Assembly (NCBI GenBank): GCA_964418595.1
Contig: CAYQMF010000081.1
Span: 1-30,513, forward strand
Direction: 5' to 3'
Length of the DNA: 30,513 bases
Source: CAYQMF01 sp964418595
GTDB lineage: Bacteria; Planctomycetota; UBA1135; UBA2386
Of the stretch, positions 1-6,650 are shown one piece after another. Positions within the stretch are counted from its first letter, which is position 1; each line of letters begins with the position of its first letter. A model generated the notes under the pieces. It was not told where the DNA came from. It saw only the letters and a list, made by a program, of their open reading frames with translations, and made no database searches. Position numbers and translations under genes: made by a program.

Positions 1-369
1 CTCGCGCCCTGCGCGCTCGGCGGCGTGATCGGCGCCGCCACGGTGCCGGCGTTGCGCACCCGCGCGGTCGTCGGCGCGGCCAACAACCAGCTCGCCGGCG
101 ATGGCGTCGACGAGGCGCTGCGCGCGGCCGGGATCCTCTGCGTACCCGACTTCGTCGCCAACGCCGGCGGGTTGATCTGGGGCGCGCTCACCCAGCTCGA
201 GGGGCGCGTCCCGCCGGAGGCGAAGGTGCTCGCGATCGGTGCGCGGGTCGCCGAACTCCTGGTGCGCGCCGAGCGCGCGGGTCGCACCCCGCGCGAAGTC
301 GCGCGCGCCGTTGCGGCGGAGCGCCTCGCCGCCGCCGGCCACGCCGTCTACTTTGCGCCGACGCCATGA
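1..369 (+). CDS. Glu/Leu/Phe/Val dehydrogenase family protein, C-terminal part (5' end outside window)
   Basis: The frame is open from base 1, so only the last 122 residues are visible. They contain the NAD-binding-domain signatures of the family: APCALGGVI near the start, then VVGAANNQLAG, and VPDFVANAGGLIWG. These match leucine/phenylalanine/valine dehydrogenases (compare APCALGA, AGSANNQL and APDYVINAGGLI), which oxidatively deaminate an amino acid to a 2-oxo acid with NAD(P)+. The catalytic lysine region and the start lie outside the window, so substrate preference cannot be judged; the ANNQL and NAGG pattern favours branched-chain or aromatic amino acid dehydrogenase over classic glutamate dehydrogenase. 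The stop overlaps the next gene's start (ATGA), so the two are probably co-translated. Confidence 0.85.
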   Translation, partial: LAPCALGGVIGAATVPALRTRAVVGAANNQLAGDGVDEALRAAGILCVPDFVANAGGLIWGALTQLEGRVPPEAKVLAIGARVAELLVRAERAGRTPREVARAVAAERLAAAGHAVYFAPTP

Positions 370-755
370 CCGAGCCCGTCGCCTTCCGCCACCTTCTGCG
401 CGTCCGCTACGGCGAGACCGACCGGATGGGTGTGGCCCACCACGGGGCGTACGTCGCGTGGCTCGAGGCGACGCGCATCGAGTGGTTGCGCGCGCGCGGC
501 AAGACCTACCGGCAGATGGAAGACGAAGGTTCGCTCCTGCAGGTGGTGGAGCTGCAGGTCAGCTACCTGCGCTCCGTGACCTTCGACGACGAGATCGAGG
601 TCGCGCTGTTGGCGGCGGAACGCGGGCCGGCGTCGATCACATTGCGCTACGAGTTGCGCCAACCCGACATCGACGCGCCGTTCGCGACCGCGCGGACCAG
701 GCTCGCCTGCGTCGGCAAGGACGGCCGCGTGCGGCGCCTGCCGAGGGAGATCTGA
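366..755 (+). CDS. 4HBT/YbgC-family acyl-CoA thioesterase
   Basis: A 129-residue hot-dog-fold protein, normal length for YbgC/4-hydroxybenzoyl-CoA thioesterases. The signature is close to the N-terminus: VRYGETDRMGVAHHGAYVAW, where the family has the catalytic Asp in YxDTDxxGvVYHxxY, followed by LEATRIEWLR. The middle part (LQVSYLRSVTFDDEIEV) matches the second conserved strand. It would hydrolyse a small acyl-CoA thioester in the cytosol. The ATG overlaps the dehydrogenase stop by 4 bp, so the pair may act in amino-acid catabolism, where a 2-oxo acid becomes an acyl-CoA; that link is inference. The true substrate cannot be read from sequence. The next gene starts 45 bp downstream. Confidence 0.85.
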   Translation: MTEPVAFRHLLRVRYGETDRMGVAHHGAYVAWLEATRIEWLRARGKTYRQMEDEGSLLQVVELQVSYLRSVTFDDEIEVALLAAERGPASITLRYELRQPDIDAPFATARTRLACVGKDGRVRRLPREI

Positions 756-800
756 ATCCTGCAACCCCTGAGCCTGGTCGCCGGTAAGCCCGGGCAAGTC

Positions 801-1328
801 ATGCCAGCCTCGGGCCATCGCCATCCGGCGGCGGACGCGGCGCCGCCGGGCGACGCCTTCACCGCCGACCTCCTGGCCTTGGCGCCGCGGTTGCGCGCCT
901 TCCTGCGCCGGCTGAGCGTCGTCGACGTCGACGACCTCGCGCAGGAGACCTGGGCGCGGGCATGGCGATCTCGTGCGTCCTACCGGCGCGAACACGGCGA
1001 TCTCGCCGCGTGGCTCATGCGCATCGCCTTCCGCACCTACCTCGACCATCGCGCCCGGCGGCGTCCCGAACCGCTCGCCGACGCCGACGTGATCGGCGGC
1101 TTGCCCGCCGACGTGGTGACGGCGCTGCGCGACGAGGTCGACGCCGCGCTGCGGTGCCTGTCGCCCATCGAGCGCGACGTCGTGCTGCGCTTCCATCGCG
1201 ACCGCACGCCGGTGGCCGAGATCGCCGTCGCGCTGCGCATGCCGGAGGGAACGATCAAGTCGCACCTGCACCGGGCGCGCCAGCGTCTCGCACGCCGGCC
1301 TCTCGCACGCCCGGAGGGCGACGCGTGA
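801..1328 (+). CDS. ECF-family RNA polymerase sigma factor (first of three)
   Basis: A 175-residue protein with the two-domain layout of ECF sigma factors. The sigma-2 region is at about residues 25-90, with LAQETWARAWR (the core-binding/-10 recognition helix, usually DxxQETFxRxW) and AAWLMRIAFRTYLDH. The sigma-4 region is at about residues 115-165, with LSPIERDVVLRF and the recognition helix AEIAVALRMPEGTIKSHLHR. It would direct RNA polymerase to a small regulon. Its stop overlaps the GTG of the next gene (GTGA), and that gene encodes a one-TM protein, the usual place for an anti-sigma factor. An in-frame start further downstream is possible because the first 20 residues look poorly conserved. 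Confidence 0.85.
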   Translation: MPASGHRHPAADAAPPGDAFTADLLALAPRLRAFLRRLSVVDVDDLAQETWARAWRSRASYRREHGDLAAWLMRIAFRTYLDHRARRRPEPLADADVIGGLPADVVTALRDEVDAALRCLSPIERDVVLRFHRDRTPVAEIAVALRMPEGTIKSHLHRARQRLARRPLARPEGDA

Positions 1329-1879
1329 TCGACCCCGCGCTGTGGCAGCGCGTGCACGCGCATCTCGACGCCGGGCGCGACCCGTTCGAAGACCCGACCG
1401 TGCAGGCGGCGCTCCTCGCCGATCCGGTCGCGCTGGAAGAGATCGCCTCGATGCGGGCGGTGCTGACCTGGGCGGGCGCGGGGGCCGCGCCGCGTGTCGT
1501 GCGACGTCCTGGCGGGTGGCGCCGGCGCGCGGCCGCCGCGGCGCTGGTCCTCGTGATCGCGGGCGCCGGGATCGCCGCGGCGGTGATCGCGGTCTCGAGT
1601 GCCGCCTCCGGCGAGGGTGGGGCCGGCGATGGTGAATCCCGCTGGGCGCAACCCTTCGCGCTGCCCATGCCGCGCTTCGCGACGACGGGTGCCGTGCGCA
1701 GCGCCGTCGCCGAACTGTTCGAACAGACCGGGGACGCGATCGTGTGGGAGCGGTGCGCGGAAGGCGTCGTCGCGCGCCAGCGCTCGATCGCGGTCGTGAC
1801 CCTGGCTGGTGAGCCGTTGTCTCCCGGGCGCAGCGCGTCCGTGGTCGCCCTCGCAACCTTCGAGAACCAACTCCGATGA
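1325..1879 (+). CDS. One-TM protein after ECF sigma gene; possible anti-sigma or regulatory membrane protein
   Basis: GTG start overlapping the sigma factor stop (GTGA) gives 184 residues. The N-terminal 60 or so residues are predicted cytoplasmic (VIDPALWQRVHAHLDAG...). A basic stretch (GGWRRRAAAA) precedes one strong TM segment at about residues 63-85 (LVLVIAGAGIAAAVIAVSSA). The rest, about 95 residues, would be outside the membrane and holds no family I recognise. Position and topology fit an anti-sigma factor for the upstream ECF protein, but no HxxxCxxC zinc anti-sigma motif is present, so this role is inferred from context only. Its stop overlaps the ATG of the next gene (ATGA), making a three-gene translationally coupled unit. 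Confidence 0.7.
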   Translation: MIDPALWQRVHAHLDAGRDPFEDPTVQAALLADPVALEEIASMRAVLTWAGAGAAPRVVRRPGGWRRRAAAAALVLVIAGAGIAAAVIAVSSAASGEGGAGDGESRWAQPFALPMPRFATTGAVRSAVAELFEQTGDAIVWERCAEGVVARQRSIAVVTLAGEPLSPGRSASVVALATFENQLR

Positions 1880-2949
1880 TCGCTTCGTTCCTCTCTCTCG
1901 GCCTGCTCCTGGCGGGCGCAACCGTCACGCAGCAACCCGGCGCTCCCGCCGAGACGCAGCAACTCCACGTCTACGACGTCCGCGACCTCGTCACCGCCGA
2001 TGCTGCTTCTGCCGATGCTGTTGCTGCCGAATCAGGCGCGGCGGCCGATCCAGAGCCGCCGCGCCTGCTGCGGGACCTGCCGCTGCTCGGCGATCTGTTC
2101 GCGCGGCGATCGGCGAAGTCCGCTCCGTCGGGACCGAAGGTCCGCCTGCGCGCGATCGCCGACATGTTGCAGGAGTTCGTCGAGCCACGCCTAGGCGCCA
2201 AGGACGAGATCCAGACGGTGGGCGAGGGGCGGCTCGTCGTGCTCGCTTCGCCGGAGCAGCACGCCTGGATCCGGCGATGGCTCGAGCTGCAGCGCGCCAC
2301 GCCCGAACAGCAGGTCGACGTGACCGCGTCGTTCTACGCGCTGACACCCGCCGCCTACGCCGCGTGTTTCGCACCGCTGCTCGCGCGCGTCCAGCAACCG
2401 ACGCAAGTGCGACTGGCGGCCGGCGTGCAGGCGCGCAGCCTCCTGCTCGCCCCGGGCGCGGAGACGGTGGCGTTCCTCACCGCGTTGGCGAAGGCTGACG
2501 GCGTCGACTCGGTGTCGTCGCCGCGCGTGCTCGCGCGCATGCGCGAGACGGTCGACGTGCGCGCGGGCAAGGAGGTCGCCTACGTCAAGGACTTCGAACT
2601 CGAGCGCACGCCCGGCAGCGTGATCGCCAACCCCGTCATCGGCACGGTGTGGGACGGGCTGGCCTTCTCGTGCTTCGCGTCGCCGCTGGCGAGCGGACAC
2701 CTGGGCCTGACGCTCGAGGCGCTGGCCGCCGACCTGCAGCATCCGATCCCCAGCGTCGAGACCAGCCTCGGCGTCGGCGCGCCGGTGACCATCCAGTTGC
2801 CGCGGGTGCGCGTCGCCCGCGTGCGCGCCGCCGTCGAGCTGCCGAAGGACCACGTCGTCGTGTTCAGCGTGGCCGATACCACCGAGAAGCCGATCCTCGT
2901 CGTGGTCCGGGCGCAGGCCGTGGATTCCACCCGCGGCGCGGGGAAGTAG
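1876..2949 (+). CDS. Exported secretin-like protein (VYDVRDL-type N-domain plus secretin-like C-terminal domain)
   Basis: 357 residues starting with a signal peptide (MIASFLSLGLLLAGATVTQQ). HVYDVRDLVTAD follows, the opening of short secretin N-domains common in planctomycete secretin-type proteins. Then come DLPLLGDLFARR, which resembles the secretin loop (P-LLGDIPLLGNLF), and LRAIADMLQEFVEPRL...EGRLVVLASPEQHAWIRRWL, like the N-domain that packs against neighbouring subunits. The C-terminal half has VSSPRVLARMRETVDVRAGK and EVAYVKDFE, matching the secretin core strand usually written SxPRvtt-nGqxAxixvG-evpY. At 357 residues it is short for a pore-forming secretin, so it may be a periplasmic relative rather than a channel. 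Coupled by ATGA to the upstream TM gene. Family placement is by eye. Confidence 0.65.
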   Translation: MIASFLSLGLLLAGATVTQQPGAPAETQQLHVYDVRDLVTADAASADAVAAESGAAADPEPPRLLRDLPLLGDLFARRSAKSAPSGPKVRLRAIADMLQEFVEPRLGAKDEIQTVGEGRLVVLASPEQHAWIRRWLELQRATPEQQVDVTASFYALTPAAYAACFAPLLARVQQPTQVRLAAGVQARSLLLAPGAETVAFLTALAKADGVDSVSSPRVLARMRETVDVRAGKEVAYVKDFELERTPGSVIANPVIGTVWDGLAFSCFASPLASGHLGLTLEALAADLQHPIPSVETSLGVGAPVTIQLPRVRVARVRAAVELPKDHVVVFSVADTTEKPILVVVRAQAVDSTRGAGK

Positions 2950-2956
2950 CTTTCGC

Positions 2957-2962
2957 TAGACT
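2957..2962 (+). promoter_or_regulatory. Possible -10 element TAGACT before the second ECF sigma gene
   Basis: TAGACT, in the context CTAGACTCCGG, lies 10 bases before the GTG of the sigma factor gene. If it is a -10 element, the transcript would be nearly leaderless. No convincing -35 box is visible 16-18 bp upstream, where the DNA is still coding. Similar sequences occur before two or three other genes in the window. Confidence 0.25.
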
Positions 2963-2972
2963 CCGGCGCGTC

Positions 2973-3554
2973 GTGAACACGCCGCCCGGGTCACCCTCGC
3001 CGCCGGACTACGAATCGCTGTTCCAGCGCAACCTGCCGCGCCTCGTGGCCTTCATCCGCGCCCGCGCGGGTCGCGCGATCGCGGCGCGCGAGTCGGCGGT
3101 CGACCTCGCCCAGTCGGTCTGTCGCGAGGTCCTCGCCGACATGGGCGAGTTCGAGTACCGGGGCGACGAGGCGTTTCGTGCCTGGCTGTTCGCGCAGGCG
3201 ACGCGCAAGATCCTCGACCGCAACCGCTACCTGCATCGCGAACGGCGGGACATCGCGCGCGAGCAGCCGGCCGCGCCGAGCGAGGACGAGGCGGGGTCGC
3301 TCTTGCAGGCGTACGCGACGATGTGCACGCCCAGTCGCCAGGTCGCCGCGCGCGAAGAGTTGCAGCGCATCGAGGCTGCGGTGGGATCCCTGCCGGAGGC
3401 GCAGCGCGACGCGGTGACCCTGTCGCGTCTGATGGGGCTCGGGTACCCGGAGATCGCGACGATCATGGGCTGCACGGAGTCGGCGGTGCGCGGGTTGGTC
3501 GCGCGCGGTCTCGCCGCGCTGGCGGCCAGGCTCGCGCCGCCGAGCGGGACGTAG
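2973..3554 (+). CDS. ECF-family sigma factor paired with Ser/Thr kinase (second of three)
   Basis: I take the GTG at 2973 as the start (193 residues). The frame is open further upstream, but that part runs antiparallel in meaning through the preceding gene. The sigma-2 region is YESLFQRNLPRLVAFIRARA, then VDLAQSVCREVLAD and FRAWLFAQATRKILDRNRYL. The sigma-4 region is VGSLPEAQRDAVTLSRLMGL with the recognition helix YPEIATIMGCTESAVRGLVA. The stop is 1 bp from the start of a transmembrane Ser/Thr kinase, the arrangement of planctomycete ECF-kinase groups, in which the kinase is thought to control the sigma factor by phosphorylation (established for some ECF-kinase pairs, inferred here). No anti-sigma gene lies between them. 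Confidence 0.85.
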   Translation: MNTPPGSPSPPDYESLFQRNLPRLVAFIRARAGRAIAARESAVDLAQSVCREVLADMGEFEYRGDEAFRAWLFAQATRKILDRNRYLHRERRDIAREQPAAPSEDEAGSLLQAYATMCTPSRQVAAREELQRIEAAVGSLPEAQRDAVTLSRLMGLGYPEIATIMGCTESAVRGLVARGLAALAARLAPPSGT

Positions 3555-3555
3555 C

Positions 3556-6500
3556 GTGGTCGACGGCGATCCTCCTGGCGCGAGCGAGCAGGGTCTGCTC
3601 GAGACCCTGGTGGCAGACTGCATCCAGGCCCTCGACAGCGGTGAGGAAGAGACCGCGGTGGTGGCGCGCGTGTGCGAGACCCACCAGGCGCTGGTGCCGC
3701 AGGTGCGCGCGCAGCTCGATCGGTTGCGTGAACTCGGCATCCTGCGCGAGTCGCGCCCCGCGGACCTCCCGAGCGAGATCGGCCCGTACCGGGTGCTCGC
3801 CCAGATCGGGCAGGGCGGCATGGGCACGGTGCTGCTGGCGGAGCAGCGCGAGCCCGTGCGCCGGCAGGTCGCGCTCAAGGTCATCAAGCCGGGCATGGAC
3901 ACGCGCGAAGTGCTGGCCCGCTTCCAGGCGGAGCGACAGGCGCTGGCACTGATGAGCCACCCAAACGTCGCCCAGGTGTACGACGTCGGCAGCACCGCGG
4001 ACGGGCGCCCGTACTTCGTGATGGAGTTCGTGCCCGGCGAGGTGATCACCACCTTCTGCGACGTGCGCCAGCTCGACATCGCCGCGCGGCTGCGCCTGTT
4101 CGTGGCCGCGTGTCGGGGTATCCAGCACGCGCACGAGCGCGGCATCATCCACCGCGACCTCAAGCCGTCGAACGTGCTGGTCGCGGATCACGCCGGCGTG
4201 GCGACTCCCAAGATCATCGACTTCGGCATCGCCAAGGCGATCGGACCCGACTCGCTGTCCGGCAGCCTGCACACGCGCCTCGACCAGTTGCTCGGCACGC
4301 CGGAGTACATGAGTCCGGAGCAGGCGCGCTCCGGCGGGGTCGACGTCGATGTCCGCACCGACGTGTACTCGCTGGGCGTGATGCTGTACGAGCTGCTCGC
4401 CGGCGAGCTGCCGTTCGCGTCACAACGCCTGCGCGCCAGCGGGCTGCGCGACCTCGAGCGCATCCTCACCGACGAGACGCCGCCGCCGCCGAGCACGCGC
4501 GTGAGCGAGCGCGCCGCGGCGGTGGCGGGATCGACCGTCACCGACCTGCGCCGGCGCCTGCGCGGCGAGCTGGACTGGATCGTGGGCAAGGCCATCGAGA
4601 AGGAGCGCGCGCGCCGCTACGCCTCGCCCCTGGCCTTGGCCGAGGACATCGAGCGGCACCTCCGGCACGAGCCGGTCGCGGCGGGTCCGCCGAGCACGTG
4701 GTATCGGGTGCGCAAGCTCGTCCGCCGGCATCGCTTCGAGGCGACCGCCGGCCTGCTCATCGCCGTGTCGCTGGTGGCCGGACTCACCGTGAGCATCCGC
4801 TTCTGGCTGCAGGCGCGCGATCGTGCCGTGGAGGCGGAGGCGGCGCGGGTCACGACGCGCGACTTCTACGGGCTCGCTCGCGACGCGGTGGATTCGATGC
4901 TCGTGCGCGTCGGCGACGATCGACTCGAGCACGTGCCGCAGGCCGAACCCGTGCGCCGGGAACTGCTCGAGGAGGCGCTCGCGTTCTACCGGGAGCTGGA
5001 GGCGCGCGAACCCGCCGACGAGTCGCTGCGGCGCGAGGTCGCGCACGCCAACACCGCGGCGGCGTCGATCTACCGCAAGCTCGGGCGCCTGCCCGAGGCG
5101 CTGGCCGCGGGCGAGCGGGCGTTGGCCCTGATCGAAGCGATGCTCGCCGTCGAGCCGGGCGCGCGCCTGCTGCGCCTGCGTGCGGAGGCGCGCACCACGC
5201 AGGCGCTCGTGCGCATGAACATGGGCGAGCTGGAGAAGGCCGCGACGCTGCATCGCGCCGCGATCGAAGACCTCACCGCGGCCGCGGCCCTCGATCCGGC
5301 GGGTGCCGATCCGCGCGATCTGGCGTCGGCCTGGAACAACCTCGCGTTGGGGCTCAGCCAGACCGACCCCGACGCGGCGTGCGCGGCGCTCGCGGAGGCG
5401 CTCGCAGCGCGTGCCAAGGCGGCGGACGGCGGTGGCGTGGATGCGATCGCCACCGAGCAGATCCGCGGCAGCTACGGGACCGCGCTCGTGCGGGCGGGTC
5501 GCGTCGAGGCGGCGGAGCGCGAACTGCGCGCTGCGATCGCGGCGCTGGGTGCGCTGCCCGAGTCGCCGTCGGCGCGCGAGCCGTTGGCGCGCGCCCACAT
5601 GAGCCTCGGGGACCTCCTCGCGCAGCGCGGCGAGCCGGCAGCCGCCGTGATCGAGTTCTCCGCGGCCGAGGCGCTGCAGCGCGCGCAGGTGCGCGACTTC
5701 CCTTCGACCCCCTCGGTGCGCGACGTCCTCGCCGGCATCCTCACCAACAAGGGGAACGCGCAGGAGGAGGCAGGCGACGTGGATGGGGGGCTCGCGAGCA
5801 GTCGCGAAGCGGCAGCGATCCGCAAGGACCTCGTGGCGCTCCATCCCGAGCACACCGGGTACCGCAGCGTGTTCGTGCGGACGGTGGCCAACATCACGAA
5901 CACGCTCGTCGATCGCGCGGGACAAGACCCGGCGCGGCTGGCGGAGGCGGCCGCGTCGGCGGCGGAAGCGGTGGCCGCAGCCGAGCCGCTGCTGCGTCTG
6001 GCTCCGGAGGACCCCGACAGCCAGTTCCTGGTCGCCGCCGCCACCGCGCTCGAGGCTGGGATCCGCCTGCGCATGGGCGAGGCCGACGAGGCAGCGCGCG
6101 GCTACGGGCGCGCGCGCGCCACCATGGAGGGCATCGTGCCGCGTGCCCCACGCTGGCTCGAACTGCGTCGCCACCTCGCGTCGGCGAGCGAGAACGAAGC
6201 GATCGCCCTGCTCGCAGCCGGCGATCCGGGTGCGCGCGCGGCCCTGCGTGGGGCGCGCACCAACATCGAGGCGGGACTCGCGCTGCGCGCGACCGACAAG
6301 CACCTGCGCTTCGTGCTGCGCAGCGTGCTCGTCCGCGCGGCGGAGGTCGCGATGGCAGCCGGCGACCCGGACGACGCGGCCGAGCATGCCGACGCCCTCG
6401 CCGCGCAGTTCGCCGACCAGAAGGAGGCGCTGCTCGCATCCGGCGAGATCCTGGCGCGTTGCGGTGAGGGGAGTCCGGCGGGCGCGGCGCGCGAGGCGTT

Positions 6501-6636
6501 CGCGACGCGCGCGCTCGCGCGCCTCGCCGCCGCCTGTCGTGCCGGCTTCACGCCGCCGCCGGACTGGCGCGCGGAGTCTTCCTTCACCTGGCTCGCGGAG
6601 CGGCCGGCGTTCGAGGCGGCGCTGCGCGGGAAGTAA
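3556..6636 (+). CDS. Transmembrane Ser/Thr protein kinase with C-terminal TPR-like repeats
   Basis: 1026 residues from GTG. A 74-residue N-terminal helical segment precedes the Hanks-type kinase domain (about 75-370). All catalytic elements are intact: glycine loop GQGGMG (85-90), Lys108 in VALKVIK, HRDLKPSN with Asp201 and Asn206, DFG at 222-224, and GTPEYMSPEQ at 247-256. One TM segment (about 396-417, AGLLIAVSLVAGLTVSIRFW) separates the kinase from about 600 residues rich in helical Ala/Leu/Glu repeats of TPR type (for example EALAAGERALALIEAMLAVE). The repeats are predicted to be extracytoplasmic. It lies 1 bp after an ECF sigma gene, its likely partner or target. It converges with the subtilase gene, leaving only 14 bp between stops. 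Confidence 0.92.
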   Translation: MVDGDPPGASEQGLLETLVADCIQALDSGEEETAVVARVCETHQALVPQVRAQLDRLRELGILRESRPADLPSEIGPYRVLAQIGQGGMGTVLLAEQREPVRRQVALKVIKPGMDTREVLARFQAERQALALMSHPNVAQVYDVGSTADGRPYFVMEFVPGEVITTFCDVRQLDIAARLRLFVAACRGIQHAHERGIIHRDLKPSNVLVADHAGVATPKIIDFGIAKAIGPDSLSGSLHTRLDQLLGTPEYMSPEQARSGGVDVDVRTDVYSLGVMLYELLAGELPFASQRLRASGLRDLERILTDETPPPPSTRVSERAAAVAGSTVTDLRRRLRGELDWIVGKAIEKERARRYASPLALAEDIERHLRHEPVAAGPPSTWYRVRKLVRRHRFEATAGLLIAVSLVAGLTVSIRFWLQARDRAVEAEAARVTTRDFYGLARDAVDSMLVRVGDDRLEHVPQAEPVRRELLEEALAFYRELEAREPADESLRREVAHANTAAASIYRKLGRLPEALAAGERALALIEAMLAVEPGARLLRLRAEARTTQALVRMNMGELEKAATLHRAAIEDLTAAAALDPAGADPRDLASAWNNLALGLSQTDPDAACAALAEALAARAKAADGGGVDAIATEQIRGSYGTALVRAGRVEAAERELRAAIAALGALPESPSAREPLARAHMSLGDLLAQRGEPAAAVIEFSAAEALQRAQVRDFPSTPSVRDVLAGILTNKGNAQEEAGDVDGGLASSREAAAIRKDLVALHPEHTGYRSVFVRTVANITNTLVDRAGQDPARLAEAAASAAEAVAAAEPLLRLAPEDPDSQFLVAAATALEAGIRLRMGEADEAARGYGRARATMEGIVPRAPRWLELRRHLASASENEAIALLAAGDPGARAALRGARTNIEAGLALRATDKHLRFVLRSVLVRAAEVAMAAGDPDDAAEHADALAAQFADQKEALLASGEILARCGEGSPAGAAREAFATRALARLAAACRAGFTPPPDWRAESSFTWLAERPAFEAALRGK

Positions 6637-6650
6637 CGCGGCGCGACGCG

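Noticed and set aside
2649..2972. N-terminal extension of the second sigma factor to 2649
   Set aside because: The extension lies wholly within the secretin-like gene in another frame and has Arg/Gly-rich shadow composition; the GTG at 2973 begins just before the sigma-2 region.
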